64,000 nucleotides of DNA from contig NZ_JASITA010000017.1 in NCBI RefSeq assembly GCF_030063415.1, forward strand, positions 1 through 64,000, read 5' to 3'. The stretch's first letter is position 1. Each line of letters begins with the position of its first letter. Below the pieces are notes generated by a model that was not told the origin of the DNA, searched no databases, and saw only the letters and a list, made by a program, of their open reading frames with translations. Made by a program: the position numbers and the translations under genes. Below, piece by piece: positions 56,734-64,000 of the stretch. Source of the stretch: Streptomyces sp. H27-C3. Its GTDB lineage: Bacteria; Actinomycetota; Actinomycetes; Streptomycetales; Streptomycetaceae.

Positions 56734-57545
56734 GCGGCGACCAGCAGCGCGGGCCCGCGCCCCGGCAGGCGGCGATCGCCGAGCGGGTGCTCGCGGCGGG
56801 CTCAGCGAGCGCCGCCGAGCTGGCCGAACGCTTCGACGTCAGCCTGATGACCATCCACCGGGACCTCGACGAGCTCGAACGGCAGGGCATCGTAAGGAAG
56901 TTCAGGGGCGGTGTCACCGCGCAGCCGTCCGGGGTCTTTGAGTCCAACGTCGTATACCGGCTGAAGACCATGCGGGCGCAGAAGGCCGCCGTCGCCGAGC
57001 ACGCGCTGAAGCTCATCGAGCCCGGCATGGCCGTGATGCTCGACGACTCCACCTCCACCCTGGAGATCGCCCGCAGGCTCGGCTCCATCACCCCGCTCAC
57101 CGTCGTCACCAACTTCCTCGAAGCGATGACCCTGCTGTCCACCGAGCGCGGCATCCACCTGATGGCGCTGGGCGGCGACTACGACCCCTTGCACTCCTCC
57201 TTCCTGGGTGTCTCCTGCATGGAGGCCGTGCAGCTCCTCCAGGTCGACATCTGCTTCACCTCGACGTCCGCGGCCTCGGGCGGCTTCGCCTACCACCAGG
57301 AGCAGCACATCGTGTCCGTGAAGCGGGCGATGCTCGACTCCGCCGCCAAGAACGTGCTGCTGCTCGACCACTCCAAGCTCGGCCGCGTCGCCCTGCACCG
57401 CCTCGCCCCGCTCTCCCGTTTCGACCTGGTGCTGGTCGACGACGGGGCGTCCGTGGAGATGCTGCGCGATCTCGACGAACACAAGGTCCCCTACGAGGTG
57501 TGCGGAAGCGGAGGCCCCGGCGATGACCGAACTGGCACTGCGTGA
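56730..57545 (+). CDS. DeoR/GlpR-family transcriptional regulator
   Basis: The 271-residue regulator has a winged HTH (SASAAELAERFDVSLMTIHRDLDELERQG) and a DeoR-type sugar-phosphate-sensing domain (MAVMLDDSTSTLEIARRLG; LLLDHSKLGRVALHRLAPL). The GTG at 56730 overlaps the ATPase 1 stop. Such proteins repress sugar or polyol operons and respond to phosphorylated intermediates, which here would be the product of the FGGY kinase. The likely operator is 52093-52107. The gene is embedded between the two ATPase genes. Confidence 0.94.
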   Translation: MSGDQQRGPAPRQAAIAERVLAAGSASAAELAERFDVSLMTIHRDLDELERQGIVRKFRGGVTAQPSGVFESNVVYRLKTMRAQKAAVAEHALKLIEPGMAVMLDDSTSTLEIARRLGSITPLTVVTNFLEAMTLLSTERGIHLMALGGDYDPLHSSFLGVSCMEAVQLLQVDICFTSTSAASGGFAYHQEQHIVSVKRAMLDSAAKNVLLLDHSKLGRVALHRLAPLSRFDLVLVDDGASVEMLRDLDEHKVPYEVCGSGGPGDDRTGTA

Positions 57546-58614
57546 GCTGCGCAAGACCTACGGCTCGCGGACGCGGGACCAGGTGCACGCCGTACGCGGC
57601 ATCGATCTGGAGCTGCGCTCCGGGGAACTCCTGGGCCTCCTCGGGCCGTCCGGCTGCGGCAAGTCCACCACGCTGCGCATGATCGCCGGACTGGAGTCGG
57701 TGACCGGCGGGGACATTCTGGTCGGCGGCTCCTCGGTGGTGCCGCTGCCCGCCCAGCAGCGCAACATCGGGGTCGCCTTCGAGAACTACGCGCTCTATCC
57801 GCCGCTGACCGTCGCGGAGAACCTCGGGTTCGGACTCACCGCGCGCCGCCGGCCACGCAAGGAAGTGGCCTCGCGGGTAAGGGACATGGCCGGGCGGATC
57901 GGCCTGACCGAGCTCCTTGACGCCAGGCCGGGCAGCCTCTCCAGCGGCCAGAAGCAGCGCGTCGCACTGGCCCGCGCGCTGATCCGCGAGCCCGACGTCC
58001 TGCTGCTCGACGAACCGCTCTCGCACCTCGACGCGGCACAGCGCGACACCACTCGGCGCGAACTCAAGCGCATCCAGAAGGACTTGGGTCACACCACGAT
58101 CCTGGTCACGCACGACCAGGAGGAGGCGCTGTCCCTCGCCGACCGCATCGCCGTGATGAAGGACGGCGTCATCCAGCAGCTCGGCACTCCCCACGAGATC
58201 TACGACAGCCCGGCGAATCTCTTTGTCGCCGACTTCGTCGGGGAGCCCGCGATCAACCTGCTGCCCGGTGTCGTCGCCGAGGACGGACGGGTGCGGCTCT
58301 CCGCCACCGTGCGCATGGCCGTGCCGGTACGGCTGGCGGCCGGACGCGAGGTCGTGCTGGGCATCCGCCCCGAGGATCTGCGGCTCGCGGACCCCGACGA
58401 GGGCGACGACGAGGTCGTACCGGCCCGGGTCGGCGTGCACGAGCCGCTCCTGGAGACCGGGATCGCCACCCTCGCTCTCGACGGGGTGGTCAAACCCCTT
58501 GTCGTGCAGACCGGGCCCGAGGTGCGTCTCGACCGGGACCAGACCGTGCGGGTGGCCGCGGACCCGCGGCTCACCCATGTCTTCGACGCCGATACAGGAG
58601 AGGCTTTGCGATGA
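57523..58614 (+). CDS. ABC transporter ATPase 2 (MalK/UgpC type)
   Basis: The product has 363 residues. Walker A GPSGCGKST is near 41, Q-loop AFENYALYPP (again Glu for Gln), signature LSSGQKQRVALAR, Walker B LLLDEPLSHLDA and H-loop LVTHDQEEAL are present, with C-terminal GIRPEDLRL. The gene overlaps the regulator by 23 nt, and its stop overlaps the dehydrogenase ATG as ATGA. It is clearly different from ATPase 1, so the transporter probably uses a heterodimeric motor, as reported for glycerol GlpST. Confidence 0.94.
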   Translation: MTELALRELRKTYGSRTRDQVHAVRGIDLELRSGELLGLLGPSGCGKSTTLRMIAGLESVTGGDILVGGSSVVPLPAQQRNIGVAFENYALYPPLTVAENLGFGLTARRRPRKEVASRVRDMAGRIGLTELLDARPGSLSSGQKQRVALARALIREPDVLLLDEPLSHLDAAQRDTTRRELKRIQKDLGHTTILVTHDQEEALSLADRIAVMKDGVIQQLGTPHEIYDSPANLFVADFVGEPAINLLPGVVAEDGRVRLSATVRMAVPVRLAAGREVVLGIRPEDLRLADPDEGDDEVVPARVGVHEPLLETGIATLALDGVVKPLVVQTGPEVRLDRDQTVRVAADPRLTHVFDADTGEALR

Positions 58615-59621
58615 GAATCCTGGCCGCCGGTGACCACTTCGTCCTCAACTCGCTGATCTCCGAGGCTCTGGGGGCCGCGGTCCCCGCCCCCTTCGACCTG
58701 ACCGAACTCGCCCTCCCCTGGCCGCTGGAGCCCTTCGGCAAGGTCGCCGAGGTCGACGAGGCCAGCGACTGCGAGGACGCGCTCATCGAGGCCCTGCGGG
58801 GCGTCGAGGTGTGCGTGACCCAGATGGGGCCCTTCACCGAGCGGGTCCTGGCCGCCTCCTCCGAGCTGCGCCTGCTCGTCGTCTGCCGCGGCGGCCCGGT
58901 AAACGTCAACATCGAGGCGGCACGCGCGCGTGACGTACGGGTGTGCTTCACGCCGGGCCGCAACGCGGCGGCCACCGCCGAGTACACGGTCGGGATGATG
59001 CTCGCCACGATGCGCCGCATCCCCCAGAACCACGACGCGCTGACCCTACGCGGCCTGTGGGACGCCTCGTCCTACACGTACGAGCAGTGCGGGCCCGAGC
59101 TGGAGGACACCCGGGTCGGGCTGATCGGTTACGGCGCGGTGGGCAGCCGGGTCGCGCGGGCGCTGTGCGCGTTCGGCGCGGAGGTGGAGGTGTACGACCC
59201 CTACATCCGCGGGGACATACACGGGGTACGGGTGCACTCCCTCGACAGCCTGCTGTCGCGCTCCCGGGTGGTGACCCTGCACGCCCGTCTGACCGACGAG
59301 ACCCGCGGCCTGATCGGCGCCCGCGAACTGGCGCTGCTGCCGCGCGGGTCGGTGCTGGTCAATGTGGCGCGCGGCCCGCTGGTCGACACCGAGGCGCTGT
59401 GCGACGCGCTGGACAGCGGACAGTTGACGGCGGCCGGGCTCGACACGTACGAGCAGGAGCCACTGCCCGCCGGGGCGCGGCTGCGGAGTGCGCCGGGAGT
59501 GGTACTGACCCCGCATCTCGGCGGGGCGAGCCGTCAGGTCGCCGAGAAGGCGGCCAGGATTGCCGCGTCGGAGGTGGCAAGGTACGCCAAGGGAGCTCCA
59601 CTCGCGCATTGCCTGACCTGA
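58611..59621 (+). CDS. D-2-hydroxyacid dehydrogenase family NAD(P)-dependent oxidoreductase
   Basis: The 336-residue protein has the Rossmann motif GLIGYGAVGSRVARAL near 170. The catalytic Arg is in VNVARGPLVD, the Glu in TYEQEPL and the His in LTPHLGGAS, which matches the phosphoglycerate/glyoxylate-reductase-like superfamily. The N-terminal half is atypical (FDLTELALPWPLEPFGKV) and resembles a subfamily encoded with FGGY kinases and CUT transporters. It probably oxidises an acid or polyol-derived intermediate of the imported substrate. Confidence 0.92.
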   Translation: MRILAAGDHFVLNSLISEALGAAVPAPFDLTELALPWPLEPFGKVAEVDEASDCEDALIEALRGVEVCVTQMGPFTERVLAASSELRLLVVCRGGPVNVNIEAARARDVRVCFTPGRNAAATAEYTVGMMLATMRRIPQNHDALTLRGLWDASSYTYEQCGPELEDTRVGLIGYGAVGSRVARALCAFGAEVEVYDPYIRGDIHGVRVHSLDSLLSRSRVVTLHARLTDETRGLIGARELALLPRGSVLVNVARGPLVDTEALCDALDSGQLTAAGLDTYEQEPLPAGARLRSAPGVVLTPHLGGASRQVAEKAARIAASEVARYAKGAPLAHCLT

Positions 59622-59634
59622 GCAGGCACGCCCG

Positions 59635-59667
59635 GCCCCGGCCCAGGCCCGAGCCCCGGGCCGGGGC
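59635..59667 (+). terminator. Hairpin after the dehydrogenase gene
   Basis: A 10-bp GC stem GCCCCGGCCC (59635-59644) pairs with 59658-59667 around a 13-nt loop. It lies 13 nt after the dehydrogenase stop and before the gutted kinase. Confidence 0.55.
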
Positions 59668-59714
59668 ACGACCGAAGGGCCGACCCGCACGCCTGACCCG
59701 AGGAGGTCCGGGAC

Positions 59715-60005
59715 ATGTACGTCGGCATCGATGTGGGCACGTCCGCGGTGAAAGCGGCGGCGTTCGACGCGCGGGGGCGGGAGCTCGCGGTCGAGTCCCG
59801 GCCCGTCGCGCTCGACATCCCCGGCGGTTTCGTCGAGCAGGACATGGACGCGGTGTACGCGGCGGTGACCCAGGTGCTGACCGCGCCGACTGCGGTCGTC
59901 GAGCCGGACCCGGAGCGGGCGCGGTTCTACGCACGGGGCTATGCCACGCATCTGGCCCGCCTGGCGGAGTCCCGCACGAGGGCGCGGGCCCGTGCGGGCG
60001 GATGA
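59715..60005 (+). pseudogene. FGGY kinase remnant with large internal in-frame deletion
   Basis: The 96-residue frame joins the first ~55 residues of an FGGY kinase (GIDVGTSAVKAAAFDARG phosphate-1 motif, FVEQDMDAVYAAV) to the last ~35 (VVEPDPERARFYARGYATHL). About 380-400 residues, including the catalytic Asp, FGGY core and adenosine motif, are missing. The start, with GAGGAGGTCC, and the natural stop survive, so a short peptide may still be made. It sits in operon position after the dehydrogenase. Kinase activity is impossible. Confidence 0.88.
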
Positions 60006-60246
60006 CGTTTCCGTACTCCCACCCGGCAGGCGACCCTCCCGGCCCGTCCGGCCATGAGGACACGAACGCCGCTCGGGTGGGCCCGGCGCGACGATCCGCC
60101 CCCGCGCCCACCGTCGGAGGTGAACCCCGCACGGCGGGTCGCGGACCACCCGGTGAAGGGCGTTCGTACACCGCCCCGATCCGCTCCGCCCCCGCCTATC
60201 GTGCAGTCGCCGCCCCTCAACACCCGCTACGAACAGGGAGATTCCC

Positions 60247-61335
60247 GTGTCCGCACAGCCAAGACGCCGCTCCGTCCTGCTCGCCGCCGGACTGGCGACC
60301 GCAGCCGCGGCCGCCACCGCGCTCCCCGCCGCGGCCGCGGGCACCGGAGCCGCCGCCGAACCCCGCTCGCGCCGCGGCCCCGTCGTCATCGGGCACCGGG
60401 GCGCCGCCGGGTGGCGGCCCGAGCACACCGCCGCGTCCTACACATACGCCGTCCAGACGGGCGCCGACTGGATCGAGCCCGATCTCGTACCGACCAAGGA
60501 CCATGTCCTCGTCGTACGGCACGAGAACGAGATCTCCGGGACCACCGATGTGGCCACCCGCCCGGAGTTCGCCGGGCGCCGCACCACCAAGACGGTGGAC
60601 GGGCGGCCGGTCACCGGGTGGTTCACCGAGGACTTCACGCTCGCCGAACTCAGGACCCTGCGCGCCGTCGAGCGGCTGCCGCTGATCAGGAACCGCAACA
60701 CGGTCTTCGACGGACGCCAGGGCGTGATGACCTTCCAGGAGGTCGTCGACCTGGCGCGGAAGCTGTCCAGGCAGCACGGCAGGACGATCGCGGTCTTCCC
60801 TGAGACCAAGCACCCCACCTACTTCCGCTCCATCGGCCTGCCCCTCGAACCGCCGCTCGCCCGCATCATCCGGCGTAGCAGGCTCAGCGCCCGGGAGTGC
60901 GTCGTGCAGTCCTTCGAGCCTTCGAGTCTGCTGCGGATCGCCGCCGAGCGGCTGCGGGTGCCGCTGTGGCAGGCGCTGGGCACGACGGGCGGCCCTTTCG
61001 GCCACCCGGCGACGTACAAGGAGATGACGACGCCGGCCGGACTGCGCGGGATCGCGGAGTACGCCGACTGGATCGGGCCGGACAAGAGCGCGGTGGTGGC
61101 GCCGTCCCCCCTGCTCGCGGACGCGCACACGGCCGGGCTGAAGGTCGGCGCGTACACCTTCCGCTGCGAGAACCAGTTCCTGCCCGCCGCGTTCCGCCGC
61201 GGCGCCGCGCCCAACGACTTCGGTGACGCGTTCGCGGAGTACGCGCTGCACTACCGGCTCGGGGTGGACGCCGTGGTGACGGACTTCCCGGACATCGCGG
61301 TACTCGCCAGGGACGCCATGGACCCGAAGACCTAG
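60247..61335 (+). CDS. Secreted glycerophosphodiester phosphodiesterase
   Basis: The 362-residue GDPD enzyme releases glycerol-3-phosphate from glycerophosphodiesters or teichoic acids. The signal peptide has a Tat-like RRRSVLLAAG and an Ala-rich h-region ending near residue 33. The catalytic HRGAAGWRPEHT (His and Arg, later His) and WIEPDLVPTKDHVLVVRHE blocks are intact. The GTG start at 60247 is used. It may supply glycerol phosphate from outside the cell, and has no visible link to the operon upstream beyond position. Confidence 0.95.
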   Translation: MSAQPRRRSVLLAAGLATAAAAATALPAAAAGTGAAAEPRSRRGPVVIGHRGAAGWRPEHTAASYTYAVQTGADWIEPDLVPTKDHVLVVRHENEISGTTDVATRPEFAGRRTTKTVDGRPVTGWFTEDFTLAELRTLRAVERLPLIRNRNTVFDGRQGVMTFQEVVDLARKLSRQHGRTIAVFPETKHPTYFRSIGLPLEPPLARIIRRSRLSARECVVQSFEPSSLLRIAAERLRVPLWQALGTTGGPFGHPATYKEMTTPAGLRGIAEYADWIGPDKSAVVAPSPLLADAHTAGLKVGAYTFRCENQFLPAAFRRGAAPNDFGDAFAEYALHYRLGVDAVVTDFPDIAVLARDAMDPKT

Positions 61336-61381
61336 GACCAACGCCTGATCAACATGGAACCCTTCTGCTGCTAGCCTGCAT

Positions 61382-61398
61382 CTGCATATCAGTCGCAA
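61382..61398. promoter_or_regulatory. Candidate Nur operator upstream of sodF
   Basis: CTGCAT-ATCAG-TCGCAA matches the two-half-site pattern TTGCAA-N5-TTGCAA at 9 of 12 positions and sits 24-40 nt before the sodF start. Nur is the nickel-responsive Fur-family repressor known to control sodF in S. coelicolor. Confidence 0.6.
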
Positions 61399-61421
61399 TA
61401 AGCAGTCGGAGGGCTCGGATC

Positions 61422-62063
61422 ATGGCCATTTACACACTTCCAGAACTTCCGTACGACTATGCGGCGCTCGACCCCGTCATCAACCCGCAGATCATCGAAC
61501 TGCACCACGACAAGCACCACGCGGCCTATGTGAAGGGCGCGAACGACACCCTTGAGCAGCTCGAAGAGGCTCGCGACAAGGAGTCCTGGGGCTCGATCAC
61601 CGGGCTGGAGAAGAACCTCGCGTTCCACCTCTCCGGTCACATCCTGCACAGCATCTACTGGCACAACATGAGCGGTGACGGCGGCGGCGAGCCACTGGCG
61701 AAGGACGGTGTCGGCGAGCTGGCCGACGCGCTCGCCGAGTCGTTCGGGTCGTTCGACAAGTTCAAGGCCCAGCTGACCAAGGCCTCCGCGACCACCCAGG
61801 GCTCCGGCTGGGGTGTCCTCGCGTACGAGCCGGTCAGCGGCCGTCTCATCGTCGAGCAGGTCTACGACCACCAGGGCAACATCGGCCAGGGCTCCGTGCC
61901 GATCCTGGTCTTCGACGCCTGGGAGCACGCCTTCTACCTGCAGTACAAGAACCAGAAGGTCGACTTCATCGACGCGATGTGGAAGGTCGTCAACTGGCAG
62001 GACGTGTCGAAGCGATACGTCGCCGCCAAGCAGAGCGCGAACAACCTGCTGCTCGTCCCGTAG
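61422..62063 (+). CDS. sodF: Superoxide dismutase (Fe/Mn family, SodF)
   Basis: The 213-residue enzyme has metal ligands in LHHDKHHAAYVKG (His), HLSGHILH (His) and FDAWEHAFYLQY (Asp and His). Streptomyces use a nickel enzyme (SodN) when nickel is present and this iron enzyme when it is scarce. Start ATG of MAIYTLPELPYDY after TCGGAGGG. A single-gene unit with a bidirectional terminator behind it. Confidence 0.97.
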   Translation: MAIYTLPELPYDYAALDPVINPQIIELHHDKHHAAYVKGANDTLEQLEEARDKESWGSITGLEKNLAFHLSGHILHSIYWHNMSGDGGGEPLAKDGVGELADALAESFGSFDKFKAQLTKASATTQGSGWGVLAYEPVSGRLIVEQVYDHQGNIGQGSVPILVFDAWEHAFYLQYKNQKVDFIDAMWKVVNWQDVSKRYVAAKQSANNLLLVP

Positions 62064-62138
62064 TCACCGCGCCACGGGACCACACACGCCCTGCCTCGTG
62101 ATCGTCTTCTCAACCCTCACCGGGGCGGGTGGAACAAG

Positions 62139-62175
62139 GCCGACCCCCGCGAGGACATGACTCGCGGGGGTCGGC
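62139..62175. terminator. Bidirectional terminator of sodF and the reductase gene
   Basis: A perfect 15-bp stem (62139-62153 with 62161-62175) and a 7-nt loop, followed by TGTTT on the plus strand, between two convergent stops. Confidence 0.9.
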
Positions 62176-62196
62176 TGTTTGCGCGACGCCGGACCG

Positions 62197-62865
62197 TCAG
62201 TCGAAGATCGGGCCCTGCGTACGGGTGCGCTTGAGCTCGTAGAAGCCCGGGGTCCCCGCCACCAGCAGCGTGCCGTCCCACAGACGGGCCGCGGCCTCGC
62301 CCTTGGGGGCCGGGGTGACCACGGGGCCGAAGAAGGCGACCTCGTCGCCGTCGGGGCCGGGGACCGCGATGACCGGGGTGCCGACCTCCTGGCCGACCTT
62401 GTCGATGCCCTCCTGGTGGGAGGCGCGCAGCTCCTTGTCGTACGTGTCGGTGTCGGCGTACTCCGCCAGCGACGCCGGCAGGCCGACCTCCTCCAGTGCC
62501 GCGAGGATCACCTCGGGGCCGATGTCCTGGCCCTGGTTGTGGACGCGGGTGCCGATCGCGGTGTAGAGCGGGCCCACCACGTCGTCGCCGTGCTTCTGCT
62601 GGGCGGCGATCACCACGCGGACCGGGCCCCACGCCTTCGTCGCCAGCATCTCGCGGTACTCCTCGGGGAGCTCGTCGATGCGGTCCTCGTTCAGTACGGC
62701 CAGGCTCATCACGTGCCAGCGGACCTCGACGTCCCTGACCTTCTCGACCTCAAGGATCCAGCGCGAGGTCATCCAGGCCCAGGGGCACAGCGGATCGAAC
62801 CAGAAATCGGCCGGGGTCCTGCCGATCGGTATTTTGCCGCTCGGAGTGCTGCCGTTCGTGGACAT
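62197..62865 (-). CDS. Mycothiol-dependent nitroreductase/DsbA-like protein (Rv2466c family)
   Basis: The 222-residue thioredoxin-fold protein has an inserted helical domain. The N-terminal FWFDPLCPWAWMTSRW carries the first active-site Cys at about 27, but the resolving position is Ala (CPWA), whereas the mycobacterial protein has CPWC as I recall. The cis-Pro region is GTPVIAVPG. The family takes electrons from mycothiol/mycoredoxin and can reduce nitro-compounds. A monothiol active site would rely on mycothiol for resolution. The ATG at 62865 follows GAGGAGAG. It is divergent from pepN. Confidence 0.92.
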   Translation of the reverse strand: MSTNGSTPSGKIPIGRTPADFWFDPLCPWAWMTSRWILEVEKVRDVEVRWHVMSLAVLNEDRIDELPEEYREMLATKAWGPVRVVIAAQQKHGDDVVGPLYTAIGTRVHNQGQDIGPEVILAALEEVGLPASLAEYADTDTYDKELRASHQEGIDKVGQEVGTPVIAVPGPDGDEVAFFGPVVTPAPKGEAAARLWDGTLLVAGTPGFYELKRTRTQGPIFD

Positions 62866-63007
62866 GTCTCTCCTCGATAAGGACGTGGTGGGGCCGTGGC
62901 GCCTTGTCAGGGCCAACGCCACTGGTCACCCGCGTCATTCCCGGATGTCCCGGGACAGTGGCGCATGGGAGGATCGGAGCGTTCGAACGAGACACGAAGG
63001 AGTGCCC

Positions 63008-64000
63008 GTGCCCGGTGAGAATCTTTCCCGCGACGAGGCCCGCGAGCGGGCCGAGCTGCTGTCTGTCGATGGTTACGAAGTGGCCCTCGACCTGCGATCG
63101 GCGCTCGGGGAGGCTGGGGAAGGACCGCGCACGTTCCGCTCGGTGACCACGGTGCGCTTCCGGTCGGCCCGGCCCGGCGCCGCCACGTTCGCCGATCTGC
63201 TCGCGCCCTCGGTGACGGCGGTGACGCTGAACGGCAGGGAGCTGGACCCGGCGGTCGTCTTCGACGGCTCGCGGGTCGCGCTGGACGAGCTGGCCGCCGA
63301 GAACGTGCTGGTCGTGGACGCGCAGTGCGCGTACAGCCGCACCGGCGAGGGGATGCACCGCTTCGTCGACCCGGAGGACGGCGAGGTCTATCTCTATACG
63401 CAGTACGAGCCGGCCGACTCGCGCCGCGTCTTCGCCAATTTCGAACAGCCGGACCTGAAGGCACCCTTCCGTTTCGAGGTGACCGCGCCCGAGGGCTGGA
63501 CGGTCTGGAGCAACGGCGCGGCAGAGGGAGCGGGCGGGCCGGTCGACGGCACCTGGCGGTTCGCCCCGACGCGGCCCATCTCGACGTACATCACCACGGT
63601 CGTCGCCGGTCCCTACCACTACGAGACCGACTCCTACCGGCGCACCTTCGCGGACGGCACGGAGCTGGAGATCCCGCTCGGCGCGCTGTGCCGCAAGGGG
63701 CTGGCCCGGCACTTCGACGCGAACGACGTCTTCCTGCTCACCAAGCAGGGCCTGGACTTCTTCCACGACACCTTCGACTACCCCTACCCCTTCGGGAAGT
63801 ACGACCAGGCCTTCGTGCCGGAGTACAACCTCGGGGCGATGGAGAACCCGGGCTGTGTGACCTTCCGCGAGGAGTTCATCTTCCGCGGGAAGGTGACGGA
63901 GGCGGCGTACGAGCGCCGGGCGAACGTCATCCTGCACGAGATGGCGCACATGTGGTTCGGCGACCTGGTCACCATGCGGTGGTGGGACGACCTGTGGCTG
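63008..64000 (+). CDS. pepN: Aminopeptidase N (M1 family), 5' part, cut by window end
   Basis: The first 331 codons are present, still open at 64000. The N-terminal beta domain is followed by the substrate-binding GAMEN motif near 278. The zinc motif HEMAHMWFGDLVT (HExxH) follows near 314; the distal Glu lies within or just beyond the end. It removes N-terminal amino acids in the cytoplasm, completing protein turnover. A GTG at 63008 after AAGGAG is preferred to one two codons earlier. Confidence 0.97.
   Translation, partial: MPGENLSRDEARERAELLSVDGYEVALDLRSALGEAGEGPRTFRSVTTVRFRSARPGAATFADLLAPSVTAVTLNGRELDPAVVFDGSRVALDELAAENVLVVDAQCAYSRTGEGMHRFVDPEDGEVYLYTQYEPADSRRVFANFEQPDLKAPFRFEVTAPEGWTVWSNGAAEGAGGPVDGTWRFAPTRPISTYITTVVAGPYHYETDSYRRTFADGTELEIPLGALCRKGLARHFDANDVFLLTKQGLDFFHDTFDYPYPFGKYDQAFVPEYNLGAMENPGCVTFREEFIFRGKVTEAAYERRANVILHEMAHMWFGDLVTMRWWDDLWL

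Overview
The window is a high-GC actinobacterial chromosome segment, almost certainly from a Streptomyces. The evidence is third-position GC-rich coding with GTG starts, and a gene order (obg, rpmA, rplU, rne, radical-SAM pair, CYTH-CHAD, rodA, mrdA, mreDCB, ndk, folC, valS, clpX, clpP2, clpP1, tig, then sodF and pepN) that I recall from the core of Streptomyces chromosomes such as S. coelicolor. No prophage, conjugative element, CRISPR array or large biosynthetic cluster is visible. The only mobile-element trace is the last 29 codons of an IS30-family transposase at the left edge.

Left block (about 0.2-33.3 kb), nearly all on the minus strand, is housekeeping. It holds the ribosomal L21/L27/Obg operon, a large repeat-rich RNase E/G, two radical-SAM-associated genes with an unusual repeat-built membrane protein between them, and a CYTH-CHAD protein. 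The wall-elongation/spore-wall cluster follows (rodA, mrdA, mreD, mreC, mreB), then ndk, a DUF4233 membrane protein and folC. A divergent second MreB-like gene and an orphan sensor kinase sit between folC and valS. ClpX, the ClpP1/ClpP2 peptidase operon with a good ClgR-type operator, trigger factor, tRNA-Pro(UGG) and tRNA-Gly(UCC) complete the block.

Middle block (33.4-50.6 kb) is accessory and partly decayed. It holds a small membrane protein, an acyltransferase-3 membrane protein and a MESH1-like HD protein. Next comes an ABC exporter whose permease looks internally deleted and whose ATPase has lost its 5' part, abutting the 3' part of a cation/proton antiporter. Then follow a GntR-TetR hybrid regulator divergent from a FAD monooxygenase, a SpoIIE-type phosphatase, an Eis-like acetyltransferase, Nei-type glycosylase and RpiB. 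Three paralogous amino-acid permeases are interrupted by a second head-to-head scar (a kinase-like C-terminus against the C-terminus of an LPXTG wall protein) and by bioY.

Right block (50.6-60 kb) is a carbohydrate/polyol uptake and catabolism locus. A FGGY kinase is divergent from a tightly coupled operon of binding protein, two permeases, ATPase 1, DeoR regulator, ATPase 2 and a D-2-hydroxyacid dehydrogenase, ending in a gutted second FGGY kinase. Two different ATPases, both with Glu in place of the Q-loop Gln, suggest a heterodimeric motor of the kind described for glycerol/polyol CUT transporters. The substrate cannot be read from sequence. The window ends with a secreted glycerophosphodiesterase, sodF with a candidate Nur site, a mycothiol-dependent reductase-like protein and the 5' part of pepN.

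The most noteworthy themes are (i) the repeat-built membrane protein lodged between two radical-SAM partner genes, (ii) four independent deletion remnants in about 24 kb, two with the same head-to-head 5'-truncated geometry, and (iii) the two-ATPase sugar/polyol operon.
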